Shown here piece after piece: positions 16,048-24,164 of a DNA stretch of 64,000 bases. The notes below the pieces were generated by a model. That model searched no databases and was not told where the DNA came from. It worked only from the letters and a program-made list of their open reading frames with translations. This stretch comes from an uncultured Vampirovibrio sp. Its GTDB lineage: Bacteria; Cyanobacteriota; Vampirovibrionia; Gastranaerophilales; Gastranaerophilaceae. A program made the position numbers and the translations under genes. The first letter of the stretch is position 1; each line of letters begins with the position of its first letter. The stretch is taken from positions 1-64,000 of the forward strand of contig CAJUAL010000006.1 in NCBI GenBank assembly GCA_910584405.1, given 5' to 3'.

Positions 16048-18135
16048 TTAGAAACTTAAATTGATTTGATATTTATTTAAGAATGTTTTCATAGATTCTT
16101 CATCAAATTTTAAAACGATATGGATTGTACCGTTAAAGTTTCTGGTTCCGTCTTCAACCATTCCTAAATTCTTATAGAATTTAATATTTTCAGGTTTGTC
16201 GGTTGCAAACTTCATGGTATGGTTTCCTGTTTCAAGACAGAAGCTTACCATTCTGGCGATAATTGCTTTTCCACAGCCTCGGATTTCAGCATCCGAGCCT
16301 TGATTCCAAGGGGCGGTATTAAGGCTTCTGCCCCATATAATACCGTCTTTTTGGATTTCAACATTCGCTATTGCCTGTAATCTGCCATCATCTGTTCTTA
16401 GTGTAAAGTAATGAGCATCAGGATATAATGTACAGGATTTATAAGGCGGAAGAATATCTGCTTGAGGGTATGGTTTCCTTAACCATTGTTTTTTTATTTC
16501 CGCAGTTAATTTATTGTATTCGGATTTATCACTAAACGGAGGAATATCTTTTATATCACCAAATATTGGTTTTGCTTTTTGAACATTTTGAAGATAAACG
16601 CTTTGTCCGTCTTTTAGGATATTCCAAGGAAGTTCAACGTTCTCTTTTGGTAAGAATTTATTGAATTTTTCATCTTTAGTTTTAAACTTTTGGGTTAAAA
16701 TTTGTCTTTGTTTTTTCAGATGTTCAAGATAAGTTTTAAAATCTCTGTCTGCTTTTGGTTCTATTGAATATGTTCCGTCAGACATCATTTTAATTTCATC
16801 TTGAATTTCTGCGGGCAGTTTAGATTTTGGAGTATCAAAACGTATTCCTGCTTTTTCAATTCTTGCGAAGCATTTATTTATAACGTCTTCATCTGCGGAC
16901 ATAACTATCCTTACGTAACCTTCGCCGTTTGTGCCGAAAACTGTTCCGGGGGTAAATGCAACATGTGCTTTATGCAGAACATATTTAAAAAATTCATCAG
17001 ATGTAAATTCAGGCGGGATTTTTGTCCAAAGGTAATATGTTCCGTCTGTAGGTTTTGCATCACTTCCCAGCTTGTTAAGCCATTTTATTGCGGTATTTTT
17101 GCGTCCGCGGTAAATTTTATTAACTTTGTTTATATAGCCTTCTTCATCTTTTAAAGCTTCTATTGCCGCATGTTGAACCGGAACGTAAACACTTCCTCCC
17201 GATAAATATTTAGCATCAAGCAGATTGTCTATATTTTCTTTATCACTTACCGTAAATGCTACTCTTAATCCCGGCATGCTTTGCGCTTTACTCATTGTAT
17301 GAATTTGAAAAGCTACGTCTTTGGCACCGTCAACCTGCATAATCCCGACAGGTTTTGTTCCGCTGTGAGTAACTTCACTGTTATCCATATCATGGATTAT
17401 TAAAACTTTATTTTCGGTTGCCCACTTAACGGCTTTTTCAAAGACTTTTTTCGGTGCAAATGAACCTGTAGGGTTATGCGGGTAGTTTAATATAAGAATT
17501 TTCGCATCAGTCGGCATTTTACTAAAATCAGGAAGATATCCGTTTTCAGGATTTAAGTCAAATTGGACTTTTTTCAAATCATGACGAGTAATCAAATCAT
17601 CATAAAGTGAATATCCCGGGTTTGGTACAAGGACTTTATCTCCATGGTTTGCGTATGCCGTAAAAATGTGGTCTATTGCGTCAGACGAACCTGATGTTGC
17701 CATAACTTCCGTACGCGGATTGATTTTTACTCCGAATCTTTTATCCATCCAAGCTGCTACTGTATGAAACAGAGCTCCTTCTCCTTTAGGACTGTTATAT
17801 CTGTGTGACCATAGGTCATTAACTTTGTTTTTTAATATGAGTTTTGATTTCTCGGGAGGTGTCAGGTCAGGGTTTCCCATCGATAAATCTACGACTTCTC
17901 TGTCACCGTGAAAATTACGGGCTTTACCGATTTCACTTATGTAACCTGATATCAAATAATCAGATTTTTCCAGTCTGTCTGCTTTTGGGATAATTCCGGT
18001 AAAATATATTTTTGCAAGGTTTAAAGGGAATTTTATTGTGTTTTGTTGTTTTAATGTTGGCTGTTGGTTTTGGTTTTTTAACGAATTATTATTTGTGTTT
18101 AATTTTAATTGAGGGTTTAATGCATATATTTTCAT
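16048..18135 (-). CDS. Class I/II aminotransferase fused to a GNAT-like acetyltransferase domain
   Basis: 695 residues. Residues 1-50 are a low-complexity leader ending in KIYFTG, similar to leaders of other proteins here. Residues about 60-430 are a fold-type I PLP aminotransferase of the aspartate/LL-diaminopimelate type (VDLSMGNPDLTPP, NYPHNPTGS, and MSKAQSMPGLR with the likely PLP lysine near 283). Residues about 560-690 look like a GNAT fold (GCGKAIIARMVSFCLETGN, then NIKFYKNLGMVEDG). The fusion suggests transamination coupled to N-acylation of an amino acid, but the substrate is unknown. It stands alone and converges with the cupin remnant. Confidence 0.85.
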   Translation of the reverse strand: MKIYALNPQLKLNTNNNSLKNQNQQPTLKQQNTIKFPLNLAKIYFTGIIPKADRLEKSDYLISGYISEIGKARNFHGDREVVDLSMGNPDLTPPEKSKLILKNKVNDLWSHRYNSPKGEGALFHTVAAWMDKRFGVKINPRTEVMATSGSSDAIDHIFTAYANHGDKVLVPNPGYSLYDDLITRHDLKKVQFDLNPENGYLPDFSKMPTDAKILILNYPHNPTGSFAPKKVFEKAVKWATENKVLIIHDMDNSEVTHSGTKPVGIMQVDGAKDVAFQIHTMSKAQSMPGLRVAFTVSDKENIDNLLDAKYLSGGSVYVPVQHAAIEALKDEEGYINKVNKIYRGRKNTAIKWLNKLGSDAKPTDGTYYLWTKIPPEFTSDEFFKYVLHKAHVAFTPGTVFGTNGEGYVRIVMSADEDVINKCFARIEKAGIRFDTPKSKLPAEIQDEIKMMSDGTYSIEPKADRDFKTYLEHLKKQRQILTQKFKTKDEKFNKFLPKENVELPWNILKDGQSVYLQNVQKAKPIFGDIKDIPPFSDKSEYNKLTAEIKKQWLRKPYPQADILPPYKSCTLYPDAHYFTLRTDDGRLQAIANVEIQKDGIIWGRSLNTAPWNQGSDAEIRGCGKAIIARMVSFCLETGNHTMKFATDKPENIKFYKNLGMVEDGTRNFNGTIHIVLKFDEESMKTFLNKYQINLSF

Positions 18136-18175
18136 AACATTTATTTTAAAATCCCTGAAAATATTTTTTGCTAAG

Positions 18176-18197
18176 TTATTACCTGCATGGGTAATAA
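18176..18197. repeat. Stem-loop in the upstream region of the aminotransferase
   Basis: TTATTACC (18176-18183) faces GGTAATAA (18190-18197). It resembles the pair at 13882-13908. It may be an operator or an RNA hairpin. Confidence 0.3.
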
Positions 18198-18288
18198 ACT
18201 TTTTAGAAAATTATTAATTGTTACGATTTAACGTAATAAAAAATTTTTTATAATCAAATTGTCCACAAAGAAATAAGGAGAAAAAATA

Positions 18289-18501
18289 ATGAAAGACGAA
18301 AAGAATAAAGAAACTTTAAAAGAAAAAGCCGAACACGCAGCTGAAGATATTAAAGAAAAAGCGCACAATGTAAAAGAAGATGTAAAAAAAGGTGCAGAAA
18401 AAGTAAAAGAAAAAGTTGAGGAAAAAGTAGATGAAATGAAAGTAAAACGTGCTTTAAAAAAAGAAGAAGACGAAATGAAAAAAGCAGAAAAGAAAGAATA
18501 A
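18289..18501 (+). CDS. Lys/Glu-rich LEA-like helical protein
   Basis: 70 residues composed almost wholly of Lys, Glu, Ala, Val and Asp, with an 11-residue-type periodicity (KEKAEHAAEDIKEKAHNVKE). It should form a long charged amphipathic helix, like late-embryogenesis-abundant and apolipoprotein-like stress proteins. An AAGGAG site and a downstream terminator frame it as a single-gene unit. The antisense ORF on the minus strand is a mirror of its composition and not a gene. Confidence 0.75.
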   Translation: MKDEKNKETLKEKAEHAAEDIKEKAHNVKEDVKKGAEKVKEKVEEKVDEMKVKRALKKEEDEMKKAEKKE

Positions 18502-18508
18502 AATAAAA

Positions 18509-18538
18509 GCGGATTTTTCAATTTATTGAAAAATCCGC
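18509..18538 (+). terminator. Stem-loop after the Lys/Glu-rich gene
   Basis: A perfect 13-bp stem (GCGGATTTTTCAA/TTGAAAAATCCGC) with a four-base loop. The following T run is weak. Confidence 0.6.
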
Positions 18539-18583
18539 GTTATTTAATAGCAAAAATATATTTGTGCAGATTTAATACAAACA

Positions 18584-19486
18584 ATGAACTGCATCACAAA
18601 TAATAATTATTCATATACCCCGTCGTTTCAGGCTTACTATAAAAGTCCTTTCGGTAAACGGGTTGAACAGGCACTTGCGTCAGGTCAATTTTCAGAGGAG
18701 CTTGCGGCTGATTTTGAGAAAATTTTTGCTCAAAAAAGAAACCTCAAATGTAAAATGGGTGCAGGTAAATACGGTACGGTTTTCAGAATAGATGATTATT
18801 TTGTTTTTAAAAAATATCATAACTATGAACCTAAATTTAAACCTGCAAAAGTGAATACAAAGACTATTTATGACGGATTAAGGACATATTGCGGAAAAGT
18901 TCTTGCAAGATTTGGAAATATCGAAATTATTCGCAATGCAACAAGAGATAGAAGAGATTTTGTTCAAATGGCTCGTTCTTCTCAAGAAGGGACAAGAGCT
19001 TATGCACATTCATTAAGAGAATTTTGTTCTTTACCTCAAAGGGCTTTTGATAATCTTGCACAGGATTTTCAAAAGTTAAACGGAATATTTGAAGGGCATC
19101 GGTATTGCAGATTTGATACAGGTAATCCGAATAACTTTATAAAAGTTGGAAATTCAATAAAAGTTGTTGATGATATTGATGATATATGTCCGTGTCAGAA
19201 TCCTAATGATATTTATGCATTTTTGAGAGTATTTATCCAAAAAGGCGGAGGAGCAAGAAATAAAAAAGAAATCTTTAAAAAATGTATTATGGCTTGCGAA
19301 AAATATCAATTACCGATAGAAAGTGCTCATAAGTATTTAATGAAATTTATGAATGAAATTTTTGAACACGCGGGAGTAAAGGTTTCATTTGACGACTTTT
19401 ACAAGATTATAAAAAATCTTCGAGAAACTTGTCCTAATGATAAACAAAGACTTGCAAGTGTTAAGGAATATCTTGAAACTATATGA
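18584..19486 (+). CDS. Protein-kinase-like fold protein with N-terminal leader
   Basis: 300 residues. After a leader with YTPSFQAYY come a glycine-rich loop (GAGKYGTVFRI, residues 59-69) and a candidate ATP-binding Lys (76/77 in VFKKY). A catalytic-loop pattern follows, with Asp178 and Asn183, then Asp196 in VVDDID. The spacing Asp-x4-Asn and then 13 residues to the metal-binding Asp is that of protein kinases (166/171/184 in PKA). The HRD and DFG triplets themselves are not kept, as in divergent bacterial effector kinases and small-molecule kinases. Its neighbours are other leader-tagged proteins. No RBS is obvious. Confidence 0.6.
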   Translation: MNCITNNNYSYTPSFQAYYKSPFGKRVEQALASGQFSEELAADFEKIFAQKRNLKCKMGAGKYGTVFRIDDYFVFKKYHNYEPKFKPAKVNTKTIYDGLRTYCGKVLARFGNIEIIRNATRDRRDFVQMARSSQEGTRAYAHSLREFCSLPQRAFDNLAQDFQKLNGIFEGHRYCRFDTGNPNNFIKVGNSIKVVDDIDDICPCQNPNDIYAFLRVFIQKGGGARNKKEIFKKCIMACEKYQLPIESAHKYLMKFMNEIFEHAGVKVSFDDFYKIIKNLRETCPNDKQRLASVKEYLETI

Positions 19487-19488
19487 AA

Positions 19489-20079
19489 TTAATCCTGACT
19501 GTAGTATAGTTTTTGTGTTAATAGTTTCAAATCTTCTTTGTTATTTTGCAGTTTATCAAGACGGGTATAATAAATATCAATTTTATCTGCTTTTGTTGAC
19601 AGGAAATATTGTTTCAAATCATCAGACAGATGTTCGTTTTTGGTGAAATTATTCAATAATCTTAAGTAATCGTTTGTGTTGTATTTTTCATAGCTTATTG
19701 GTTTTGAGTAAATTGGCAGATAGTATTGTGAAGAATAATTATACATTGCAAGTTTTTCCTGCCGCTGTTTTGTAAGAGAATCCATCGCGCTTATTAAGCT
19801 GACAAAACCTTCGGGATTGTTATAATATTTTGATTTTGATAATTCTTTAAAATCAGGGTTATTTTTTATATAGTTGTAGGTTTGTTCGCAATTTGTGTTT
19901 GTGCCGTATTTTGCAAGTTGTAAAAGTTTTCCGCGTTCAAACAGTACTTGATTTTGTTTTTCTTTAGGCAGAGCAAACTCTTCATCTGTCAAATCAGGAT
20001 AATATTGGGTATGGATTTGTTTCAGACTTGTGGTTTGAGTTGTATATAAAGGTTGAAATCTTGCTTGAACTTGTAACAT
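19489..20079 (-). CDS. Uncharacterised leader-type protein
   Basis: 196 residues, mostly helical, Gln/Lys/Tyr-rich, ending 3 bases after the stop of the converging kinase-like gene. The start MLQVQARFQPLYTTQ is similar in kind to other short leaders of this window (aromatic residue after a beta-branched or small residue). It lies 11 bp downstream of the HEFGH protease-like gene and is probably co-transcribed with it. Family not recognised. Confidence 0.55.
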   Translation of the reverse strand: MLQVQARFQPLYTTQTTSLKQIHTQYYPDLTDEEFALPKEKQNQVLFERGKLLQLAKYGTNTNCEQTYNYIKNNPDFKELSKSKYYNNPEGFVSLISAMDSLTKQRQEKLAMYNYSSQYYLPIYSKPISYEKYNTNDYLRLLNNFTKNEHLSDDLKQYFLSTKADKIDIYYTRLDKLQNNKEDLKLLTQKLYYSQD

Positions 20080-20090
20080 AATTTTCCTTT

Positions 20091-21044
20091 CTAAATTAAT
20101 CCTTGCCCGTCATCGATTAGTCCTTCCCAGGTTTCGTAAAGGACTTGATAAAGTTCAGGGCTGACGTTTCTTATAGGGAACGGATCTCGTTCCATTTTAA
20201 GAGTCATAAAGTCCATATTATCAATTATTGCTTTTGCAAATTCTTCTGCAAAAAGTTCTGGTAATAATGTAGAGCCGTAACCGCTTGATTGTTTCATAAT
20301 ATTCCTTACTTCATTAGAAATGTAAGGGTTTTGGACAGGTGTGCCGTCATCATCGTATAATTTCATATTTAACTTTTCCATTATCCTATACATATTAGGA
20401 TTATAGAAATATCTTGAATCCGGCCATGGACAACCAAATTTTTTATAAAGTTTATCATAATGAACATTATGTCCAAACTCGTGGATTGTTGTTTGTAAAA
20501 AATGGTTAGCAGTATGGAAGTTATCCTTATTTTTATGATTTTCTAAAGATACCTCAAGTTCATTTGCCCAGTCTCGGTTAATATTGAAGGCGATTCCACC
20601 TATTGGCATTCCATTATCTCCGGGGCCATAGTAGCACCAAGCAAGTGTTCTTGGGTCTTCTTTATATTCCATGTCAATTCTGGCAGGTAAATGCATTTTT
20701 AGCTCACGCATTATCTCCATGGCATTGAAAACGCAATAAGCTATATATTGATTATCTTTTGGTGTACGACCTTTATCTATTGCACAGGGTACGCCAAGAC
20801 TTCGGCAATATCCTTCAACCAATCGCGGGTCAATTTCGTCAATCATATGACGATGTTTAACCAGTGATTTTTCATAAATATAATCTTGAATCATACTTAT
20901 TCCAAACGGAATTGCAGAGGCTCCTTTAGAATAAATACTTTTTTTAATTTGCCTGTCAGGGACTTGTGGTGTTATTACCTTAGGTCTTTGAACAGGTTTC
21001 GATTGATATTTTGTTGTGGCGTTGCTTATTGCTGTTATTCGCAT
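20091..21044 (-). CDS. Putative zinc metalloprotease (HEFGH)
   Basis: 317 residues. TTIHEFGHNVHYD gives the zincin motif HExxH at 188-192, and LPELFAEEFAKAI (Glu263 or Glu267) can supply the third zinc ligand. This matches the layout of gluzincin-like toxins and secreted proteases. The N terminus (MRITAISNATTKYQ) is a leader of the kind shared by neighbouring proteins and contains no classical signal peptide. Probably a peptidase acting on a host or cell-surface target; the target is unknown. It is the first gene of a pair with 19489-20079. Confidence 0.65.
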   Translation of the reverse strand: MRITAISNATTKYQSKPVQRPKVITPQVPDRQIKKSIYSKGASAIPFGISMIQDYIYEKSLVKHRHMIDEIDPRLVEGYCRSLGVPCAIDKGRTPKDNQYIAYCVFNAMEIMRELKMHLPARIDMEYKEDPRTLAWCYYGPGDNGMPIGGIAFNINRDWANELEVSLENHKNKDNFHTANHFLQTTIHEFGHNVHYDKLYKKFGCPWPDSRYFYNPNMYRIMEKLNMKLYDDDGTPVQNPYISNEVRNIMKQSSGYGSTLLPELFAEEFAKAIIDNMDFMTLKMERDPFPIRNVSPELYQVLYETWEGLIDDGQGLI

Positions 21045-21055
21045 GAGTTTAATCC

Positions 21056-21772
21056 TTAAAATATTTCAATATCAGGTATGTCGATTTCAGGAGTTATATC
21101 GATATCAGGATCAATATCAATATCCGGGTCAACTTCAATTTCAGGTTCAATGTCAGGTTCTACATCAACGTCAGGGTCAATTTCTACATCAACATCAACG
21201 TCAGGATTTACATCGACATCGGTGTCAATATCTACATTTGTATCAATATCAGTATCCTCTGTAAGGTCTGTATCATCTGTTTCTGTCGGGTTAGCTTGAG
21301 TTTCTGCGGCTGCTTCATCTGTCATATCAACAGGTGTATCGTCGGCAGAATGTTCTGTTTCTTGTGTTGGTTCTTCTTTTTGAACTTTTTCACCTTTAGA
21401 ACCTTTCAGTTTTTCTGCTGCAGCTTTTGTACCTTCAATTGTTGTTCCTGTTGTAACCCCTGCAACTGCGCCGTCTGCAGCTGCTGAACCTGATCTGTTA
21501 CCATAAGTCCCCGGTTTCGGAGCTCCGTTTAGACTGTCATTATATCCGTAAGTTCCTGGTTTTGGTGCACCGTTCATTTGATTGTTGTTTTCACCAGGTG
21601 CTGCGTGGTAATGTTCAATAATTACTGTTCCGCCGTTATTTGAACTAGGTGTAAAAGTATCACCGCTTAGCGGGTTTGTGCCTCTGCCTGATGCTTGTGC
21701 TGCCGCATTTCTTATTACGTCGTTAATTCCGCGAAATGTTGTTTGTCTTGTTGTGAAAAATGAAACTTTCAT
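21056..21772 (-). CDS. Asp-rich repetitive protein with leader and PKPGTYG repeat
   Basis: 238 residues. A leader (FFTTRQTTFRGINDV) is followed by a Gly/Asn-rich part with two near-identical NGAPKPGTYG units at about 65-92. An Ala-rich part comes next, and from about 165 onward there is an uninterrupted acidic tail of two-to-five-residue units of the type DxDVDV, IDPDVD and PEIDIP. The tail carries roughly one Asp or Glu at every second position, suggestive of a calcium-binding or extended surface stalk. It lies 12 bp upstream of the metalloprotease-like gene in the same direction. ORFs on the opposite strand here are compositional shadows. Confidence 0.6.
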   Translation of the reverse strand: MKVSFFTTRQTTFRGINDVIRNAAAQASGRGTNPLSGDTFTPSSNNGGTVIIEHYHAAPGENNNQMNGAPKPGTYGYNDSLNGAPKPGTYGNRSGSAAADGAVAGVTTGTTIEGTKAAAEKLKGSKGEKVQKEEPTQETEHSADDTPVDMTDEAAAETQANPTETDDTDLTEDTDIDTNVDIDTDVDVNPDVDVDVEIDPDVDVEPDIEPEIEVDPDIDIDPDIDITPEIDIPDIEIF

Positions 21773-21808
21773 TTATTGCCTCCTTTATTACCTTTTTTAT
21801 TGTGTTTT

Positions 21809-24010
21809 TTATGAGCCGCCACCGGTAAGTATTGCCATTGTAACTTTTTTCCCTGATCTTCTGGCTTGTTTTGCTCTTTGATATTCAATCATTTTGTCGT
21901 ATTCGATTTTGTATTTTTCCATTGTTGAATTTAAACTGTTTCTGATTTTTGTGTTTTGTTGAGTTAATTTGTTTTTACTTGTTTCAAGGTTTTCAATATA
22001 TTTTTCGTATTTAGGATTTTTACCTTCAATGTAACTTACATATTTAATCCCGTCAGAAAGGTATTTGTTAAGTTCAACGTAATCTTCAACTTGTTTGTTT
22101 ATTCCTTTTTCGTAGTAATTTTCACAAATGCTGTTATATAATTTGGTTAATTTTTCTGTTTCTTCAATAAGACTGTCTTCATAAATGCCTGTTGCTGTAC
22201 CGAAAATTTGCGGAACGACTCCAACAACAGGAGTTTTAGAACCTTTAGGGTTTCTGTTGTAAAGTCTTGATATTTCCATGCTGAATTTTTCGTTATACTG
22301 CTTTCTTATAATAGGAAGAGCATTCATTGATTTATTAATTTTATTTTTTTCTTCCTTTAGTTGATTATAAGCTGTTACAATACCTACTTCTGTTGTCGGT
22401 GCAGATTGAATAATAGTGTCGATTTTCTGCGGTGTAAGTTCGATTTTGTAGGTTAAATTTTCACGGGTTTCTTTTGTTCCGTAGAACCTATAATCGTCAC
22501 TATTATAATTTCCTGTAAATACGACTTGAGAAGCTTTTTTGCTGTCAGGTTTTAACCATTTGTGGTATTTTTTGTAAGCGTCACGGCAATCCTCTATGGT
22601 TTGTCCATCCGTTGTCCAACGAGGACATGCTTGAAAATCTTCTTTGAGAATTTTTACAATATCTTCTCTGCCAACAAGTGCAAAGTGATGAAATGCAGAA
22701 TAACCGTCTTTATTGATATGGTATAAATTTGCACCAAGTTTTGCCAGTTTTTCAATTTCTTGTTTGTTATTGACAAAAAATATTGCTGTTTTTCCTGATG
22801 TATTAGTTTTATCAGGATCAGCGCCGTGGAATAGAAGTTCGTCTAAGAGTCTTGAGTTTCCTGCTTTAAGAGCATATATTAAGTAGTTTTTGTAATTCGG
22901 ATCAGAACCTGCTTCAAGAAGCATTTTCCTTGTTTTCGGATTATTTAAGACGTAATCAAATGGGATTTTTTTATCTTTATCGGGAATGTTTGGATTTGCT
23001 TTGTATTTTAACAGAAGTTCGACAGCTTTTGTATTGTTTGTTTTTACGCAGTTATGGAGAAGTGTTGAGCCTTGCGGAGTTATAACATTCGGACTTACTT
23101 TATTTTGGAGCAGTAATTCCATTATTTTTGTACTCTTTGCGTAATATAGCGGCGGAAGATTGTATTTATCATAAATATTTGGGTTTGCTCCAAGTCTTAA
23201 TAATAATTTTGAAATGTTATAGTTGTTTTCTGCGATATTCTGATGAAGTACTGTTTGCTTGTTATTATCAACCTGATTTAAGTTTGCTCCGTTTTTTGAC
23301 AGCCATTGGATTGTTTGAGGGGTTGTTGTATAAAATATCGGGGATTTACCCTGATTATCTTTGTGGTTAAGATTTGCTTTATATTTTTTTAGAATTTCAG
23401 CGGTTTCTAAATCATCTGAGGTTATAGCCGTATACAGAAGTGTTTGTGCGTTTTTATCTGGATAATCAGGTTTTGTGCCGCATTTTAAGAAGGTTTCAAG
23501 ACTATCTTTGTATTTTATTGAAAGGTTGAATGGTGTTTGCTGAAATTCGTTTTCAAAATAAGGATTTGCTCCGTGGTTTAATAAAAGTTTTATCAGTTTT
23601 GGGTCTGTAACAACTTTATGCAGCGGTGTATTTTTCTGGTTATCGTATGTGTTTACATCAACGTCATAAAGTAAAAAAGATTCAATCAAAGGTTGGTTTA
23701 ACTTAGAACAGGCAATGGCAAAAGGTGTGCGTCCGCGGAAGTTTTTAAGATTCGGGTCAAGTTTTTTGTGTAATAAAAACTTTGAAATTTCCAGTTGATT
23801 ATTTTGAGCGGATGAGTGAAGCAGTGATTCTCTGCGATTGTTTATGACATACAAATCGGGAAGCTGTCTTACCTGTTCAATTTGTCCGTTTTGTATAAGT
23901 TTATCAATGTCTTCAAATAAAAGGTAACGTGATGTGAAGTTAACGTTATTAACACGATTAAATCTGTTATACCCCCTGTCAAATGATGTTTTTATAGGTG
24001 TAATTAGCAT
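21809..24010 (-). CDS. Ankyrin-repeat protein with coiled-coil C terminus
   Basis: 733 residues. A leader with NNVNFTSRY is followed by about 13 ankyrin repeats (residues about 45-460; units such as GRTPFAIACSKLNQPLIESF, GSTLLHNCVKTNNTKAVELL). The remainder is helical (LTYKIELTPQKIDTIIQS and later coiled coil). There is no signal peptide. Ankyrin proteins of host-associated bacteria are frequently protein-binding effectors; this one shares its leader with neighbouring effector-like proteins. The partner is unknown. Confidence 0.85.
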   Translation of the reverse strand: MLITPIKTSFDRGYNRFNRVNNVNFTSRYLLFEDIDKLIQNGQIEQVRQLPDLYVINNRRESLLHSSAQNNQLEISKFLLHKKLDPNLKNFRGRTPFAIACSKLNQPLIESFLLYDVDVNTYDNQKNTPLHKVVTDPKLIKLLLNHGANPYFENEFQQTPFNLSIKYKDSLETFLKCGTKPDYPDKNAQTLLYTAITSDDLETAEILKKYKANLNHKDNQGKSPIFYTTTPQTIQWLSKNGANLNQVDNNKQTVLHQNIAENNYNISKLLLRLGANPNIYDKYNLPPLYYAKSTKIMELLLQNKVSPNVITPQGSTLLHNCVKTNNTKAVELLLKYKANPNIPDKDKKIPFDYVLNNPKTRKMLLEAGSDPNYKNYLIYALKAGNSRLLDELLFHGADPDKTNTSGKTAIFFVNNKQEIEKLAKLGANLYHINKDGYSAFHHFALVGREDIVKILKEDFQACPRWTTDGQTIEDCRDAYKKYHKWLKPDSKKASQVVFTGNYNSDDYRFYGTKETRENLTYKIELTPQKIDTIIQSAPTTEVGIVTAYNQLKEEKNKINKSMNALPIIRKQYNEKFSMEISRLYNRNPKGSKTPVVGVVPQIFGTATGIYEDSLIEETEKLTKLYNSICENYYEKGINKQVEDYVELNKYLSDGIKYVSYIEGKNPKYEKYIENLETSKNKLTQQNTKIRNSLNSTMEKYKIEYDKMIEYQRAKQARRSGKKVTMAILTGGGS

Positions 24011-24164
24011 GAAAACGATATCCTTATGTTATTTTTTATAATACATGTAAATTTGGATTTTGCTATTTAGATTAAAAAATGTTACGAAAAATTAATATCT
24101 GAGGATTTCATGTAGCAAAAAAATTTTTTCACTGATTTAATAAACCTAAAACAAGGGGGAAAAT

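Noticed and set aside
18228..18521. Minus-strand Phe/Ser-rich ORF
   Set aside because: Mirror of the Lys/Glu-rich gene at 18289, which has a good RBS and terminator.
21016..21299. Plus-strand ORFs rich in Ser/Ile/Gln opposite the Asp-rich gene
   Set aside because: They are the reverse strand of a repetitive acidic coding region; no RBS and purely compositional.
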